A stretch of DNA of 64,000 bases from Carnegiea gigantea (taxonomy: Eukaryota > Streptophyta > Magnoliopsida > Caryophyllales > Cactaceae). Positions 39,754 to 54,159 of this stretch are shown here, in pieces. Location: assembly GCA_029747015.1 (NCBI GenBank), contig JAKOGI010000006.1, positions 2,042,001 to 2,106,000 on the forward strand, read 5' to 3'. Position 1 is the stretch's first letter; each line of letters opens with the position of its first letter. A program made the translations under genes and the position numbers. Below the pieces are notes generated by a model. The model saw nothing but the letters and a program-made list of their open reading frames with translations, made no database searches and had not been told where the DNA came from.

Positions 39754-40517
39754 GAGCTTGTTCTATTTCGTATTTTAGATAGATAGATAGATGTAAGGAG
39801 ATATAAGGAGCTGTAAGGAGCTATAAGGAGATGTAAGGAGCTGTAAAGAGAGATGTAAGGAGTTGTTGAATTATTGAAGAGTTGTATAGTATAATTTGTT
39901 TTACAATGAACGTTTTGGATGAAAAATAATAATTTTAAAATAATATACTTGTTAAAAATAAATAAATAATTAAGTTAATTAGACAACAATAAAATATATT
40001 AATCCTCATAAATTTGGTGAATAAAATTTCATCCAAGATTTTTTTATATGAACATTAGTTTGATCGAATAAGCAAAGTATAACAAAAAAAAAAAAATTGA
40101 CAAAATTGAATACAACTCTTCAAATAAATTTCCATTTTAAGTAAATAATTTTAACTATAAATAAGTGTATGGTCATGTATAATAATATATATTTCATGTC
40201 GAAACTCAAATATAATTTACGTCGTTATATTATGTTTTTATGTTTATGTAAATATTGTGTTCATAAGATACTTATAAATTTTGTATATTGGTAGTATCAT
40301 TAAAAAAATATGCATATTTATGTTACTAAAATGAATGAATGTTATAGAAAATATATAAGATGTAAGATGATGTATGAAGATGTAAGAAAATGTAAAGAGA
40401 TGTAAGAAGATATAAGGATTATGTTAACGATGTAAGGAGGTGTAAGGAGATGTAAGAAATTGTAAACAAATGTAACCTCTTAGTTAAATTCTAAAAAACG
40501 CGAAATAGAACAGGGCC
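39754..40517. mobile_element. Inverted-repeat element with TGTAAGGAGA arrays (764 bp)
   Basis: The left terminus GAGCTTGTTCTATTTCG and the right terminus read inward, GGCCCTGTTCTATTTCG, match at 14 of 17 bases. The flanks are TGA (39751-39753) and TCA (40518-40520). Both subterminal regions carry degenerate decamers of the type TGTAAGGAGA on the same strand: about eight at the left (39792-39866) and about ten at the right (40356-40472). The middle is AT-rich and non-coding. Confidence 0.7.
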
Positions 40518-43500
40518 TCAGTAGTTGAGGCCAGGACCATACATATAGCTAGCATAAACTCTACACAACATTATAACTAATAGATGCAAGATGTTGGTCC
40601 AAATGAGGCGCAGAGTACAAACCACAGTATAATACAGCAAAGCAAAAGCACTTGAGTCTCAGATTTGAAAATATATATATAAGGTAACCGTTGAAGTTCG
40701 TGACTGATGCCTGATTGATTGATAGATGGGAGATAGATCGTGTTTCCGGTGAGATTTGGAGGCCCCCAAAACAAATTAAAAATAATAATTAATGCAATGA
40801 AGTATCCATTGAATTGAAGAATGCTTTGGTGTGGAAAAACATTGATGACGTGCAGTGGATCCTGGGTTGCAGTTTGCATGTATGTAAGGAAAAAGAGGGA
40901 AGAAATCTCGGGTGGTCAGAGAGAGAAGATCTTTGAAAAAAACGACACTGGCTGGTACGAGCTGAGATCGAAGGATCAACAAAAACATGTGGGATGGCAT
41001 TTTTCAAAGATATGAAAGGACCAACCAAGAGATCATGTTACATGATTATATGTACATATACTTCGATCCTTAGCTAGCTTTAATTGTGCCAGTCTTCTCA
41101 CGTCATGACTTATTATGGATACATATAGAAAAACATGTACAATTTCATCACATCAGTCCAGAGATTCTAATGCTACCTTCTCAGATTTCCTACCTACCCT
41201 TCTTTCTCTCTCTCTTTCTCAACCACCCATGATTCGAGGGAAGCTTCAATTCATGCTTGCAAACGCAGGCTAGTTGCTAGCTAGTCGTACCATCCTCATG
41301 TAACACTTCCGACTTTTTCAATCAATCTTTATTTGCTGTTAATCCAAGTTAACCTACTGGTGAATTATAAAGAGTACTCGGCCTCTTGTAAAAGCACTCA
41401 AAATTATCCCATCACCTTTTCTTGATTATTTATCGGCCATTTCAATGTATAGTTTCAGTTATTTAATAACTTTTTTATATGTTAGTTTTTAAATTATGAT
41501 ATTAGTTTTTTTTTTTTTCCATGAAGTGAGATGAAATGTTTTATATTAGTCTATCAAATCAGGTGGATTAATCTAAGACTATAATATCTGCTTTCAACTC
41601 TTTTTCCCACCCTAGCAGGAGGATGCTAGATTGCTAGAGTATTTTCCAACACTATCCTATGTATGCTTTAAGACCCCCCCCCCAAACAATTAAAAAAAAA
41701 AAAAGTAGTTCACATATGGTGCTTCAAAGTTCCAAGTTCCTACGGATGTGTTCACATTTGATCAATTAATTGGACTAAAACAGCAAAAAAAAATCAAAAT
41801 TTTTTTGAATGTGTTCGATCATCTAGAATTGGATGGCAATCCAATCGTTACAAGATTGATCTCAGACATGCATGTAGGAAATTTTAAAAAGATTAATAAC
41901 ATTTCTGTTATAGTCGCATATTTTGGGAAGGAAACCAGCAAGCGACAAATTGATATACGTACATATTAAGACCACTTATCACAATTGCAATAAGTCGAAC
42001 AAATGAATTTCTTTTCAGTTGAATTCTTTAGAATTAATTTAAGAGATAAGTTCATCTGTATAAATGCAAAATGACGTAACATCATAAACCAAATAGTGTT
42101 GATATTATAGCAAGCATCTTAGCATAATTTATTATTCATTAGGTAGCCTAAATTGAATGTGAACCGATCAAATCATTATAATTAACCAAGTCCAACGCTA
42201 TGAATACTGAATAAGGAAATTTGGTGTTCATGGAAATGAGGCTGGTTTGCTGCCCATTTAGGTGGTTAATTAGGGGTGGGCCAAAGTGGGATTATGAGAA
42301 TCTTTGAAATGAGTTTACAAGCAAAGGGAGGCTAGCTAGCTACTGCCATCATGATTATGTTGTAATGCATCAAGGCATGGTTGTGAGTTAGGATTCATGA
42401 TATTCTCATTTGATATATGGTATAATGTGATGATAATAAAATCAACGATGAACCCAAGGAGACATGTCAATCAAAATTTTCCTTAAACCTATAGATTATG
42501 TGTGGGTTTGTGCCTACATGAAAATCTATAAAGTTAAGTAAATGTCATTATACCTGACCCATTCAAGACTTGTGACAAATTTTTTTAGCTATTGCTAGTA
42601 TGTTCCACTAACTAATTAACTATCCTTCATTCAAAAGAGCTAGTCCACCTAGTCTTTGTCATAAGGAAGACTCTGCAGACTTCGTAAATTAAATGCTAGC
42701 TGTTTTAAAACTTGGTCGCAATTATAATGCCTGTATCTATGGACCGGATCTATGAATTTATGAATATTCATGAGGATTCGATTTCTCCCGGTTTATATTA
42801 GGATACTTTCATGTACGTATATTCTCAATGTTCTCATCTAGTGCAATCTATATTATACTCCTAGGTGTAGATACTTTTATAAGTCACATGTCATATTTTA
42901 ATCATCTACGTGCGTGTGTAGGTCATATAGATGAGTTTAACGTACGCTTATATGCTCGTCTAGATTGATGGACATGCGCATGTTTTGATAAGATTAAGGC
43001 ATCCGAAGTATATCTCACTAGTCATGGATGTCAATTAGTTTAATTAACTTTATCATATTCTGAATATAATCAATAGATACTGTAGAAAATGTGTTATGCA
43101 ACATAATTGAGCCCTTTTCTGTTTCCCTTTCCTCAGAACTGAATTACTTAACTATACTAGGATGAATTTCGTACTTCGCATTGTATTTGGTTTATATTTA
43201 CTTGATAATAGTAAAGTGAACTTAGTTGATTTATGACCTTCTACCAATTGAAATAAGCTATTCAGAACTACAAGTTAGTATAATGGGTTGTGATTTGTGA
43301 TTAATATCTAATAACTACATTCCTACACGAGACAAATAAAATCTAATTGCATGCCATTTAACTCAATATTGATTCAGGGACTTCCTATTAAACTCTACTT
43401 GACATTCTAATTTTTATCAATGGCATCCTAAAAATTTTAAGAAATAAAAATTAAAAAAAAAGCATGAATTGATAGTGTGACAAATGCCAATTCTATATCG

Positions 43501-43874
43501 ACTTATTCACTCGTACATAATCTATATAATATATGGCATGTATTTCTAAATGGTTTCAACCACCCTGAAATAAATATTATATTTTTCTCTATAGAAAGAT
43601 TTCTTTTTTTTAAATAAAAAAAGTATAGAAAATATTATTCACATTTGTGTTTGTTAGAGTGTAGTACAAGTTTTTGAATTGAATTGTTTTGTATATGTAT
43701 AATTAGAAGTTTTTTTAAATATTTTCTAATCATGGTGTTTTCAGATCAAATCTCGTAAACTTTAATAACTTAGAAGGCATTAGAATGAGGAAGGAGATAT
43801 AGTGAAACTGCAAAATCCTCCAAATATTAATTATTTAATTAATTAATAGGTCAGGAGTTAAATCCATAGCATAT
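40518..43874. other. Long intergenic region without supported genes
   Basis: About 3.4 kb of AT-rich DNA. Short open frames here (for example near 40577-41028 and 41748-41969) show no recognisable protein content. A C-run/A-run tract lies at about 41674-41704. A TAGGGGTGGGCC sequence at about 42264 resembles a hAT end, but no partner end was found. Confidence 0.5.
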
Positions 43875-44180
43875 TTACTTAGTGGCATGAATAGGTGGGA
43901 CAAGTTTTGCTATGGTAATTGATTGTGTCGAGTGATTAGCATCAGGGTTAAATTCAAAGGAATGAGATTGAGGAACATCTTTGTCATTGTGGCTCATAAT
44001 TTCAACCCATTTCATGATACATGAGAAAATAGGAATTGTGTTCCCACTAGCATCAGCACGCACGAGACGGACAATGAAGCGGTCCAGGGCTGCCATATTT
44101 TGACACTTTTCCCAGCACCCACTATCCTCTCTAATCCACCCGTGCTGGATCTGTACGACACTTAACAAGATGTACTACAG
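43875..44180 (-). CDS. Possible terminal exon of an unrecognised gene
   Basis: A 97-codon open frame ends in a normal stop. Just upstream of its first usable codons lies a possible acceptor (TGCTGTAG, minus strand, about 44181). The sequence (IQHGWIREDSGCWEKCQN, ALDRFIVRLVRADASGN) has mixed, protein-like composition with several Cys and Trp residues. I do not recognise the family. No upstream exon was found, so it may be a gene fragment left in intergenic DNA. Confidence 0.3.
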
Positions 44181-44372
44181 CATTAATTAATTAATTAATT
44201 ATACTATAATCTTGCTGTGAAGAGAGAGTAATAATCATAGATCTGACAAAAGAACGCGTAAATCTGGACACTTAATTATGCCCGTATGATCCTCGTGTTG
44301 GAAAATTCAGGACGCGATGGAAAATTCAAATTAATTAGAACCCCGAATCTCTTAAAAGAGAACATCGCACAC

Positions 44373-44649
44373 TGTTAGGAGAAAAATCTATTCCTAAACC
44401 TTTAACTATCAGCTTAAGTGTTTAGTTGAAATGCTCTTGAGCATGGTATCAAAACTTTTCTGAGTGAGAGGTCTCAGGTTCGAATTTTAGCGGTCCTTAT
44501 ATTAATTTATTGCGCAAGGTAGGGGAACTTTTGCAATATCCACGTTTAAAGCCTAAAGGGCATTCGCATGGGGGGATGTGTTAGAAGATAAACCTATTCC
44601 TGGACCTTCAACAATCAGTTTAAGTTTTTGGTTGAGATGTTTTTAAACA
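44373..44649 (+). mobile_element. TRIM retrotransposon (277 bp, LTRs 71 bp)
   Basis: Two 71-bp direct repeats, 44373-44443 and 44579-44649, each start TGTTAG and end CA, and match at about 56 of 71 bases without gaps. Directly after the left LTR is TGGTATCAAAAC (44444-44455), a decayed copy of the initiator-Met tRNA primer site TGGTATCAGAGC. A G-rich polypurine tract (GGGGGGA, ending at 44576) lies just before the right LTR. Flanks CACAC (44368-44372) and CACAT (44650-44654) match at 4 of 5 bases. There is no coding. All parts of an LTR element are present in miniature. Confidence 0.88.
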
Positions 44650-45109
44650 CACATACATAATTATCATTTTTAGTCTTTGATTCGCGAATCTAGCCAATTT
44701 ATTCTGGAATATAACATTGTAATTATTAACTGGAAAAATTGTCTTAGAGATTGTCTTTATTTGTAATGTGTCTTGTTGTGGAGCTGGTATTTTCTTTCGT
44801 AGTCTATTCGTGTTTAACGTGTTTAACATATAAACTTTAGTTAAATTTAGAACATTACTCTTTAAGATTGTTTAATTACAAAGTATGTACTCCATGGCCT
44901 CCTCCGATCTTACAACGTCAAAAATATAATACATGCAATCATATATATAAAGAGTACTGTTATTAGTTATTAGGCTTGTGCAGATACAGATGGCTATATA
45001 TATTTGTTAATTATTCACAAGAATTCGAATTTAAAAAAGCTTGAACGCCGTTGTCTTTAGTTTTATTTTCATGTTATTTTGCTTCCAATCTTATTTAGAC
45101 CGTTTCTAA

Positions 45110-45301
45110 AGCCCTATTCTTTTCAACCGATCTGTTTTGTTGAATTGAACTGAGCTGAAATGATTTTTACTGAACTTAACTTAGTTTTACTGAACTCAAC
45201 TTATTTTGATGCTAACTAAACTTTCTTTTTTTTAAAAAACTGAATTAAACTGAAATTAACTAAACTATTCTGAAAAAAATTAAGTTGAGCATATTAGGGC
45301 C
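45110..45301. mobile_element. Inverted-repeat MITE with GAACTGAACT-like arrays (192 bp)
   Basis: The left terminus AGCCCTATTCTTTTCAAC and the right terminus read inward, GGCCCTAATATGCTCAAC, share 13 of the 17 bases from the second position on. The flanks are TAA (45107-45109) and TCA (45302-45304). The interior is made of TGAACTTAACT/TGAACTCAACT-type units. No coding was seen. Confidence 0.6.
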
Positions 45302-45589
45302 TCATCTTGTTGTAACCTCCCCTCCCCCCAAAAAAAAATCTCCTCTTCATTCAAATTACTTGTTTTCTTTTCACTTTTCTATTTTTCTTTCCTTCCTTAT
45401 CTTGTCAATTTTGGATTTATATTCTAATAATTGTTGCAACATTATGATTTATATTATTTTCCAAGCAACTTCAAAACACGGCTGTGGATACCTTATTGTA
45501 AACCTTCTCTATATTAATAAACACTATCTGTACGAGGGACATACCATTTTAGTATATTCAAGTTATCAGATATACGTCTGAGATAGCGA

Positions 45590-46490
45590 AGATGAGGGGG
45601 AAAATGCCAGGAGGAGATACAAAGGACTTCCATATTGATATTAGATTGCATTAAGGTTCAACCTTAAACCTTTTTCTTTTTACAATTGCAATGGATGAAC
45701 TCATGAAAGACATTCCAGATAAGGCATCGTGATGTATGCTAGTTGTTAATGATATTGTATTAATAGAAAATACCAGAAGTGGAGTTAACAGTGAGTAAGA
45801 GAAGTGTAGAGATACTTTAGTGTCCAAAGATTTTAAATTGAGTAGGTCAAAGACTAAGTACTTAGAATGTAAGTTCAATGAAGCGGAAGAAGAGACGATA
45901 GAAGAGGTCGCAACTAGTGATGCGGTGATACCGAAAGTTGAGAAGAATAACTGGGTTCGGTTGTACAAGGCAATTGTGAAATTGTTGACGACATTGGTCA
46001 CGGCATAAGGGTGGGATGGGAAAAAAAGAAGTATGATTTTGGAGTGCTATGCAATGAAAGATCCCAATAAAACTAAATGGAAGAGTTTACCATATAGTTA
46101 GACCAGCATTATTGTATATCTTGGAGTGTTGTTCAATTAAGAAGAGACATGATCAAAGATTAACGGTAGTTGAGATGAGGATGATCAGATAGACATGTGG
46201 CCATATGAGATTGGATAGTATTAGAAAAAATTTTCAGGGAGAAAGAAGGGGTTATGCTCATATAGGATTATGAGATGAGAGAAACAAGATTCAAATGGCA
46301 TATAAAGAGAAGAGACATAAATACACATATATAGAGTTGTGATAGGATTGACCTCCCGGAGTATAAGAGGGATAGAGGTAGGCCAAAAAAGAATTGAATG
46401 GTGTGATTAGACATGGTATGAAGCACTTGAGACTTACAAAATACATGACTCAATGCAAGAGTTTTCATAGATCTAAAATTAATGTGGTGG
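45590..46490 (+). pseudogene. Decayed LINE reverse transcriptase fragment
   Basis: Pieces in several frames match the C-terminal half of plant LINE reverse transcriptase: GGDTKDFHIDIRLH-stop-GSTL, FTIAMDELM, DIVLIENTRSGVN, LSRSKTKYLECKF, then CGHMRLDSIRK and a RPKKN-like end. CAA-to-TAA and TGG-to-TGA type stops interrupt it, and frames change several times. The catalytic F/YADD motif reads VVND. No 5' end or poly(A) tail could be fixed. Confidence 0.75.
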
Positions 46491-47172
46491 ACTAGTTAGT
46501 TGTTCACACTTCAATTTCTAGTAACATAGCAAGCATTGTTGATTATTATTTATTACTTTAAATATTGTGTGGCCCTCCTAGCTATCCAATTTTGTTTATT
46601 CTCTATATTGTTGTTATTGTTTTGGGTTTGCGGCACCTAGTTTTCCACATTGTTTATTTTTTTCTTATCGAATAATGCTTCATATGTTTTATATAATGTT
46701 TCTATTTTCTAGCATGTTTAAAAGATTTCATTTCAACAAAAGATCTTCTAAAATTCTCTAATAATGATAGGTCTCTTAGAACTTAGAAGTGGCATTTCCG
46801 TATGTATAAATACTTGAGAGGGTGGAGCTCCTTACATATAGATCTCCACAAATCTCGCGTAAAAAGAATCCGCACTAAAAGTTATTACAATGACAATAAC
46901 ACATTCCAGTGTGGATCCTGTTTTTACAGAATTTAGATTAAAAATTTTTATTATTATTGTAATTGTTGCGGTATTGTCCTCTGATCTCCATCAGTTCTTC
47001 ATCATCCTCAATTTTCTCACTGAAATGGCAACAAGAATGTGATAATTTTATTATGGTTAGTTTCCTGTAGACCTTCGCCCCCCCCATCCGAAAAAGGAAA
47101 TCCAATTCACCCAAAGATTAAACAGGTCAACATTGGAAGGACAAGTGCTTACCTGTCTGATCCAAAACACGC
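46491..47172. other. Intergenic DNA upstream of PSA2-like gene
   Basis: No gene was recognised. The last part probably holds the promoter of the PSA2-like gene. Confidence 0.45.
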
Positions 47173-47178
47173 CACGTG
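47173..47178 (+). promoter_or_regulatory. G-box (CACGTG)
   Basis: A palindromic CACGTG within GCCACGTGGC lies about 135 bases before the start codon of a photosystem assembly gene. G-boxes bind bZIP and bHLH factors, including HY5 and PIFs, in light-regulated promoters. Function is inferred. Confidence 0.4.
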
Positions 47179-47308
47179 GCTACAGAGAAAAAGGGCCAAA
47201 AAAATCCTATACTCGAGCCAGGGCAACCCACGAACAGCTGCTTATTGGAAGAGTGGAAATATATTCCTCTTCCCTCGGGCGGTCCCTCTCTCTGCGCTTG
47301 AAACCACG

Positions 47309-49358
<2,050 letters not shown>

Positions 49359-50835
49359 GTGAGTTTCACTGGCATATTCCTTTCGATGTTCTGATGGTAT
49401 TTCATCATTATATATCGAATGGCAGAAATACAGAAATACTTAAGAGAGTACCATTGACCAATAATTGGTCATCTAAGTAATAGCTATCTTGCTGTACTTT
49501 GAGGGAAGGCTAATGGAACTATATGTGCATAATTCATTGTTGGAAGTAACAACTGATGAACACTCTTAAACTTCAAATCCTATGGCGGTTTGTATAATCA
49601 AATTCCTGGGAAACATCTTTGGAGTTAAAGTACATTGTGAGAACTGACAAGGATTGGTTGTGTCATTCTTTTGGCTATGGAAAAATAATCTGATCAGCAC
49701 AGATTATAGCAGGACTGGCTGAACTTGTCGATGATTTTCTTTTTGGAATTTGCTGCCAACAAAAAAAAGCTTTTAATTTTAATTTTTGATGGCACATTCA
49801 TCAGAAGTGAGATATTTCTGATCAATTTCAATTTGGTGTAGATGTGAACAATGAACATGTGAAACAAACGAGGGCACTCAAGAATCTGATGCTCTGGCTT
49901 GTATCTACATGTATAATCTAAATGCTCAGACGCTTCTCAATGTCAGGGACTTGCTCTGGCTCATTTGTGGTGCCTGGCCAATGCCGTGTGCTTCTTTCAA
50001 AGGAATTTCCTGAAGAAAATGGGGTTTGATCCATGTCAACCAAATAAAGTCTCATAGAACCATGTGCAAATCTATTAGCAGAAAGCACCAGCCACTAGGG
50101 GGATTGGGGTTGTTTAGGATGATAGGATTAGCACTGTACACTACCTACTGCAATATAGTTGCAGAGGCCACATGATTGTCGCACAGATTAGAGGTCGCAA
50201 AGCTAACACCTACTTCTGCAAAGTAAAGCACTACAGAGTTGTTGATATGAAGGTGTCAATGCACTTGAGGATGCTGTATAACAAGGTATGTGAACTTTTG
50301 CAGGATCAAGAGCAGCCGTTTTCTGCCCCTGCAAGAGAGACTGGGCAATGATTCTTCGTGTTAGTAGGGTATATCAAGATGTGCAGAGGGATGGTAACTG
50401 TCCAAGCAGCGGGTGTAATCTAGAAGCTGAGCTGCAATTTTGAACAGAATACTCTGACAAGAGCCTCTATAGCTAAAGCATTAGAATGATCAGAGCAATA
50501 TTGCATATGTATTGAGTCGACACCTCACAAGTTTTACGAAAGCATCCTTTTTATATGCGCTCCAAGCTATCAAAGAAAATTTTTAGGCTGAACTGGGGCA
50601 TTAATAGGTTTCTATGAATGAAGTCGGTGCACAAAACCTAAGAAATACCTGCATTCCATGATAGTTCCCAACCCATTAGCAATTTCATAGATTGTAAGGG
50701 CAATAGCACAGCAGCTGAGACCCCCCTATTCATGAGCATCTTAGATTGCCAATGCTTCGACTTGCATAGAAGAGGTTGCGATATAACCAAAACGGACGGC
50801 TAAAGCCTGTCTAGATTAATATTGACCAGCATTTG
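49359..50835. other. 3' flank of PSA2-like gene
   Basis: This stretch holds the 3' UTR and then non-coding DNA. No gene or element ends were recognised. Confidence 0.5.
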
Positions 50836-50954
50836 ATCCTTTGGGGGGGAAGCCTAGTAGTTGTATGGTTGGTTTTCAAAAGGAAGTTCAGGGTTCAGTT
50901 CTCTTCAATCTGTGTGCGTGTGTGGAATTTATCCATTCAGGGAAAAAAAAAAAA
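50836..50954 (+). mobile_element. Possible tRNA-derived SINE
   Basis: A weak A-box-like stretch (AAGCCTAGTAGTTGTATGG) is followed by GGGTTCAGTTCTC, a degraded B box. An A-run of about 12 bases at 50942-50953 follows. The order fits a short SINE, but the promoter boxes are poor and no target duplication was found. Confidence 0.25.
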
Positions 50955-51667
50955 TTGATTTGTAGATTTTGAATGGCGGCTTTTTATCAGTTATATATCA
51001 AGCAAATTGGGTTGGGATGTGTAGATACAATCTGCTTTCACTTTATCAATGGCGCTATCGCCTTGACTTAGTTGGGTTTGGCTTGATCTATCCCATCATG
51101 TTCATACTTCGTACATCATTGGGTTCTTCATGACCTGGTATGGATCAGCGACTGGTAGAGGTGATATTGTATCTAGAAAGATGAATGCTTATGGTCTTTT
51201 AAATCTCTCACCTCCCTGTCTATACACACAGGATACGGCTATACTGTATCATCTATGTACTGGTTGGATGCGACGTTTATAAACCTTTGTTTTTTTAGGT
51301 TCCGTCTGCGATTATTTGGCTATAATGTCCGAGAGCAGAAAATTATGCCAACTTCAATCAATTTATGGAAATGGAGGTCATTTGACACATAAGCCACTGT
51401 TAGCGCTTAGCATATCAAATTAGGAATAGGAAGCATAAGTGAAAAGAGGAGAGAATTTAAAACCTATATCGCACTCTTATAAGTAAATACTCATATAAGT
51501 CATTGTAGCGTCATATATTAAAAAATGTTTATATGATAAATAGAAGTTGAAAAAATATATACACTTGTCAAGTGGGAGTATACACTCACAGTTATATGAT
51601 ATATTATAGGGGTGAAGTGGTACAAAGAGAGTACTGAGTGGTAAGTGGTAACAACAAAAACTTTTAG
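50955..51667. other. Intergenic DNA
   Basis: No gene or clear repeat end was seen. The DNA becomes AT-rich after 51440. Confidence 0.45.
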
Positions 51668-52015
51668 AACACTTGTAATGGTGATCCATATTTTTGGATC
51701 ACAAGTAGTGGCCTATACTTTTTATATCATCTTACAATCCAACTTTTTCTCTCCCTTCTATATGAAATGGATCACCAACTTGGATCACCAAATAAAATAT
51801 TGCTCATGGATCCACATGTAAACAGATTTAGTTGGTTTTAGTCTTTAATTTTGTACTATTTATTAATGTGCCTGTAAAAGAAAAGAGAAAAGAAAGTTGT
51901 GAGTGGATCACCGTAGGGAGTCGAACCGCGGGGAGAACCGTGTGGATCACTGATGCAGATAATATTCTGGTTCATGAACCTCCTTTTGAATCATGATCCA
52001 AGTAATGCAAGTGTT
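51668..52015. mobile_element. Inverted-repeat MITE with AACACTTG ends
   Basis: The left end AACACTTGTAATGGTGATCC and the right end read inward, AACACTTGCATTACTTGGAT, are inverted repeats. GATCCA-containing units recur inside (GTGATCCA, TGGATCAC). Target duplication is not resolved. No coding was found. Confidence 0.55.
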
Positions 52016-52631
52016 ATTAGGAAACTTTTACCATGTTTGCATAGGAAATTATAAAATCTAAGAAAATACAATTTTCTTCGTCAATTTTATTGTGAGTTTT
52101 TCCTTAATCCTTCTCCTTCTCATTTCTCATAGGAAATGTACAAAATATTTTTTTTTTTTTTTGGTGGGCGTGTAATAAGTATTTTACAAGATTTATTATG
52201 GTGAGACACTGGGACAATTCTTTCTTTTAATGGGCTTGATTTTAGTTCTTACGATCAACATCCAAGAAAAAAAAAGTTTCTTTGCTTCCAACCTACTTTC
52301 TACAATCTATTAGAACATGTTCAATAGACGAGCAATTAATTAATGAATTATTTATATTGGGTTAATTTTTTATTCAACAATATTTATTTTTATCGACAAC
52401 TAATTTTTGATGATATATGAAAAGAACATAGAGGTGAGAAAAGTCGACGTAACCTGCAAATGTGATCCGAAAGACTCGTAATTTGATCCGACTTTAATTG
52501 GAAATTGAACAAAAATTTTGAACCCGAACCTAAAATGACCCAATCCGACTTAGTTTAGACCCACTCCGATAGTGACCCGATCCAAGCTCATTATGATTGA
52601 TGATGTCGAATACCAACAGTGACCTTACTTA
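52016..52631. other. Intergenic DNA
   Basis: Mostly AT-rich with a T-run at about 52148-52163. From 52430 to 52630 it holds degenerate GACCCGA/CCGACTT units like those in the hAT-like elements of this window, suggesting another decayed copy. No ends were found. Confidence 0.4.
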
Positions 52632-53246
52632 GGCCCTGTTTGGTGAGGGAAATTGGAATGAAATGGAATCAGGACTTGAATTCTGGGGGGTTGGGTATGG
52701 AACTTGAATCCTGAACCCAGTTGTTTGATGAAAACTGAAATGAAATCAGGTCCCACTCCTTACTGTTTGGTGAGCAGTTTTGGAATGGAATCAACTCTAT
52801 TTTTATTTTAGAAATATTATATGCAAATATGAATATTTATAATAATAATAATATTTACTATAATAACAATAATAACTATTAGTATTATTGTAATTATTAT
52901 TATTATTATAGTAATAATAATAATTATTATTATTATAATTATAGCATGATAATAATAATTATTTTTTTATTATAATTATAATTATATAATAATAATCATA
53001 ATTATTTTATTATAATAATAATAATTATAATAATAATAATTATATTATTATTATAATTATTATTATTATTATAGTAATAATAATAATTATTATAATTATA
53101 GTATAATAATAATTATTATTTTTTATTATAATTATAATAATAATAATAATTATTATTATATTATTATTATTATAGTAGTAGTAATAATAATTATTATTAT
53201 AATTATAGTATAATAATAATAATTATTATTTTATTATAATTATAAT

Positions 53247-53310
<64 letters not shown>

Positions 53311-53529
53311 CAACAACAACAACAACAATAATAATAATGTTGAACCCTGGGGATGAGAACTTGAAACCCCCCAATAATAGGAGGGTTTAAGTTTCAGGAG
53401 TTTATGGGGGAACTTGATCCTCCCAACTATCAAGTTCCTTTTTTCAAATTTATCACCAAACATTAGGGAGTGGAACTTAAAACCTGAGGATTCAAGTCCC
53501 CGATCCTTTTTTGCTCACCAAACACCCCC
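52632..53529. mobile_element. Tourist/Harbinger-like element carrying a long AT microsatellite (898 bp)
   Basis: The left terminus GGCCCTGTTTGGTGAGG and the right terminus read inward, GGGGGTGTTTGGTGAGC, match at 13 of 17 bases. The flanks are TTA (52629-52631) and TCA (53530-53532). Subterminal parts on both sides contain degenerate GGAATGGAATC/GGAACTTGAATCC units. About 500 bases of TTA/AAT trinucleotides fill the middle. No transposase is present. The assignment rests on the ends and the 3-bp flanks. Confidence 0.7.
52835..53335. repeat. 500-bp AAT/TTA trinucleotide microsatellite
   Basis: An interrupted array of AAT, ATT and TTA units switches strand sense several times. It ends in a purer (AAT)n run from about 53251, then CAA units to 53327. 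Minus-strand translation gives poly-Leu, which is not a gene. Confidence 0.92.
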
Positions 53530-53663
53530 TCAAATGGATTAAGCTGAACCCAATTTAACCCGGAACTTCAGATAACTTGTCATAACCCACACCCACACGG
53601 ATAAACTCTAACGCGACCGATTGACCCGATGGCTACCTCCTAGACCTGGCAAACGGGTTGTTC

Positions 53664-53682
53664 GGGTCGGGTATGGGTCGGG
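53664..53682 (+). other. G-quadruplex motif in element end
   Basis: Four GGG tracts separated by loops of 2, 3 and 2 bases (GGGTCGGGTATGGGTCGGG) satisfy the classical intramolecular G-quadruplex pattern. Many similar but less perfect units surround it. Folding is inferred. Confidence 0.6.
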
Positions 53683-54119
53683 TCATAGTTCGGGTCGGGT
53701 TACTTTTGGGTTAACTATGTTCGGGTCGGGTTCGGGTTCGCTTCGGGTGAAGTTCGGGTTTGGGTCATTTTCGGGTCAATCATGTTCGGGTCGGGTACGG
53801 GTTCGGTTCGAGTAAAATTCGGGTCGGGTCTGTTTCAGGTTGTCTACAGCAGTCCGGTTTGGATCGGGTATGGGTCGAGTCTAATTTGGGTCGGGTGAGA
53901 TTCGGTTCAATATTCGGGTGAATGTCGGGTCGAGTGTAAATCGGGTTATGTAGAAATTAAGTCGGGTTGATTTCGGGTGAGTATATATTTTGATTTTTGA
54001 ATGTGTTCAATTCCAATCTTAAATTATATTTAAAAGATAAAATCCGTTTAATTAGACAAGCTTCTTTATTCTATATTATTGTTTTAATTCATACGTTAAT
54101 ATTTATAGTTTATACGTCC

Positions 54120-54159
<40 letters not shown>

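Noticed and set aside
42264..42290. TAGGGGTGGGCC resembling a hAT terminus
   Set aside because: No matching inverted end or 8-bp duplication was found within a few kilobases.
44444..44490. tRNA-like B box (GGTTCGAAT) suggesting a tRNA gene or SINE
   Set aside because: It lies inside the TRIM element directly after its primer site; the LTRs and target duplication explain it better.
47039..47308. Longer N-terminus for the PSA2-like protein
   Set aside because: The frame is open, but the upstream part reads like 5' flank, includes the G-box, and the transit peptide fits the Met at 47309.
53203..53463. Minus-strand open frame with poly-Leu
   Set aside because: It is translation of the AAT microsatellite and the end of the Harbinger-like element.
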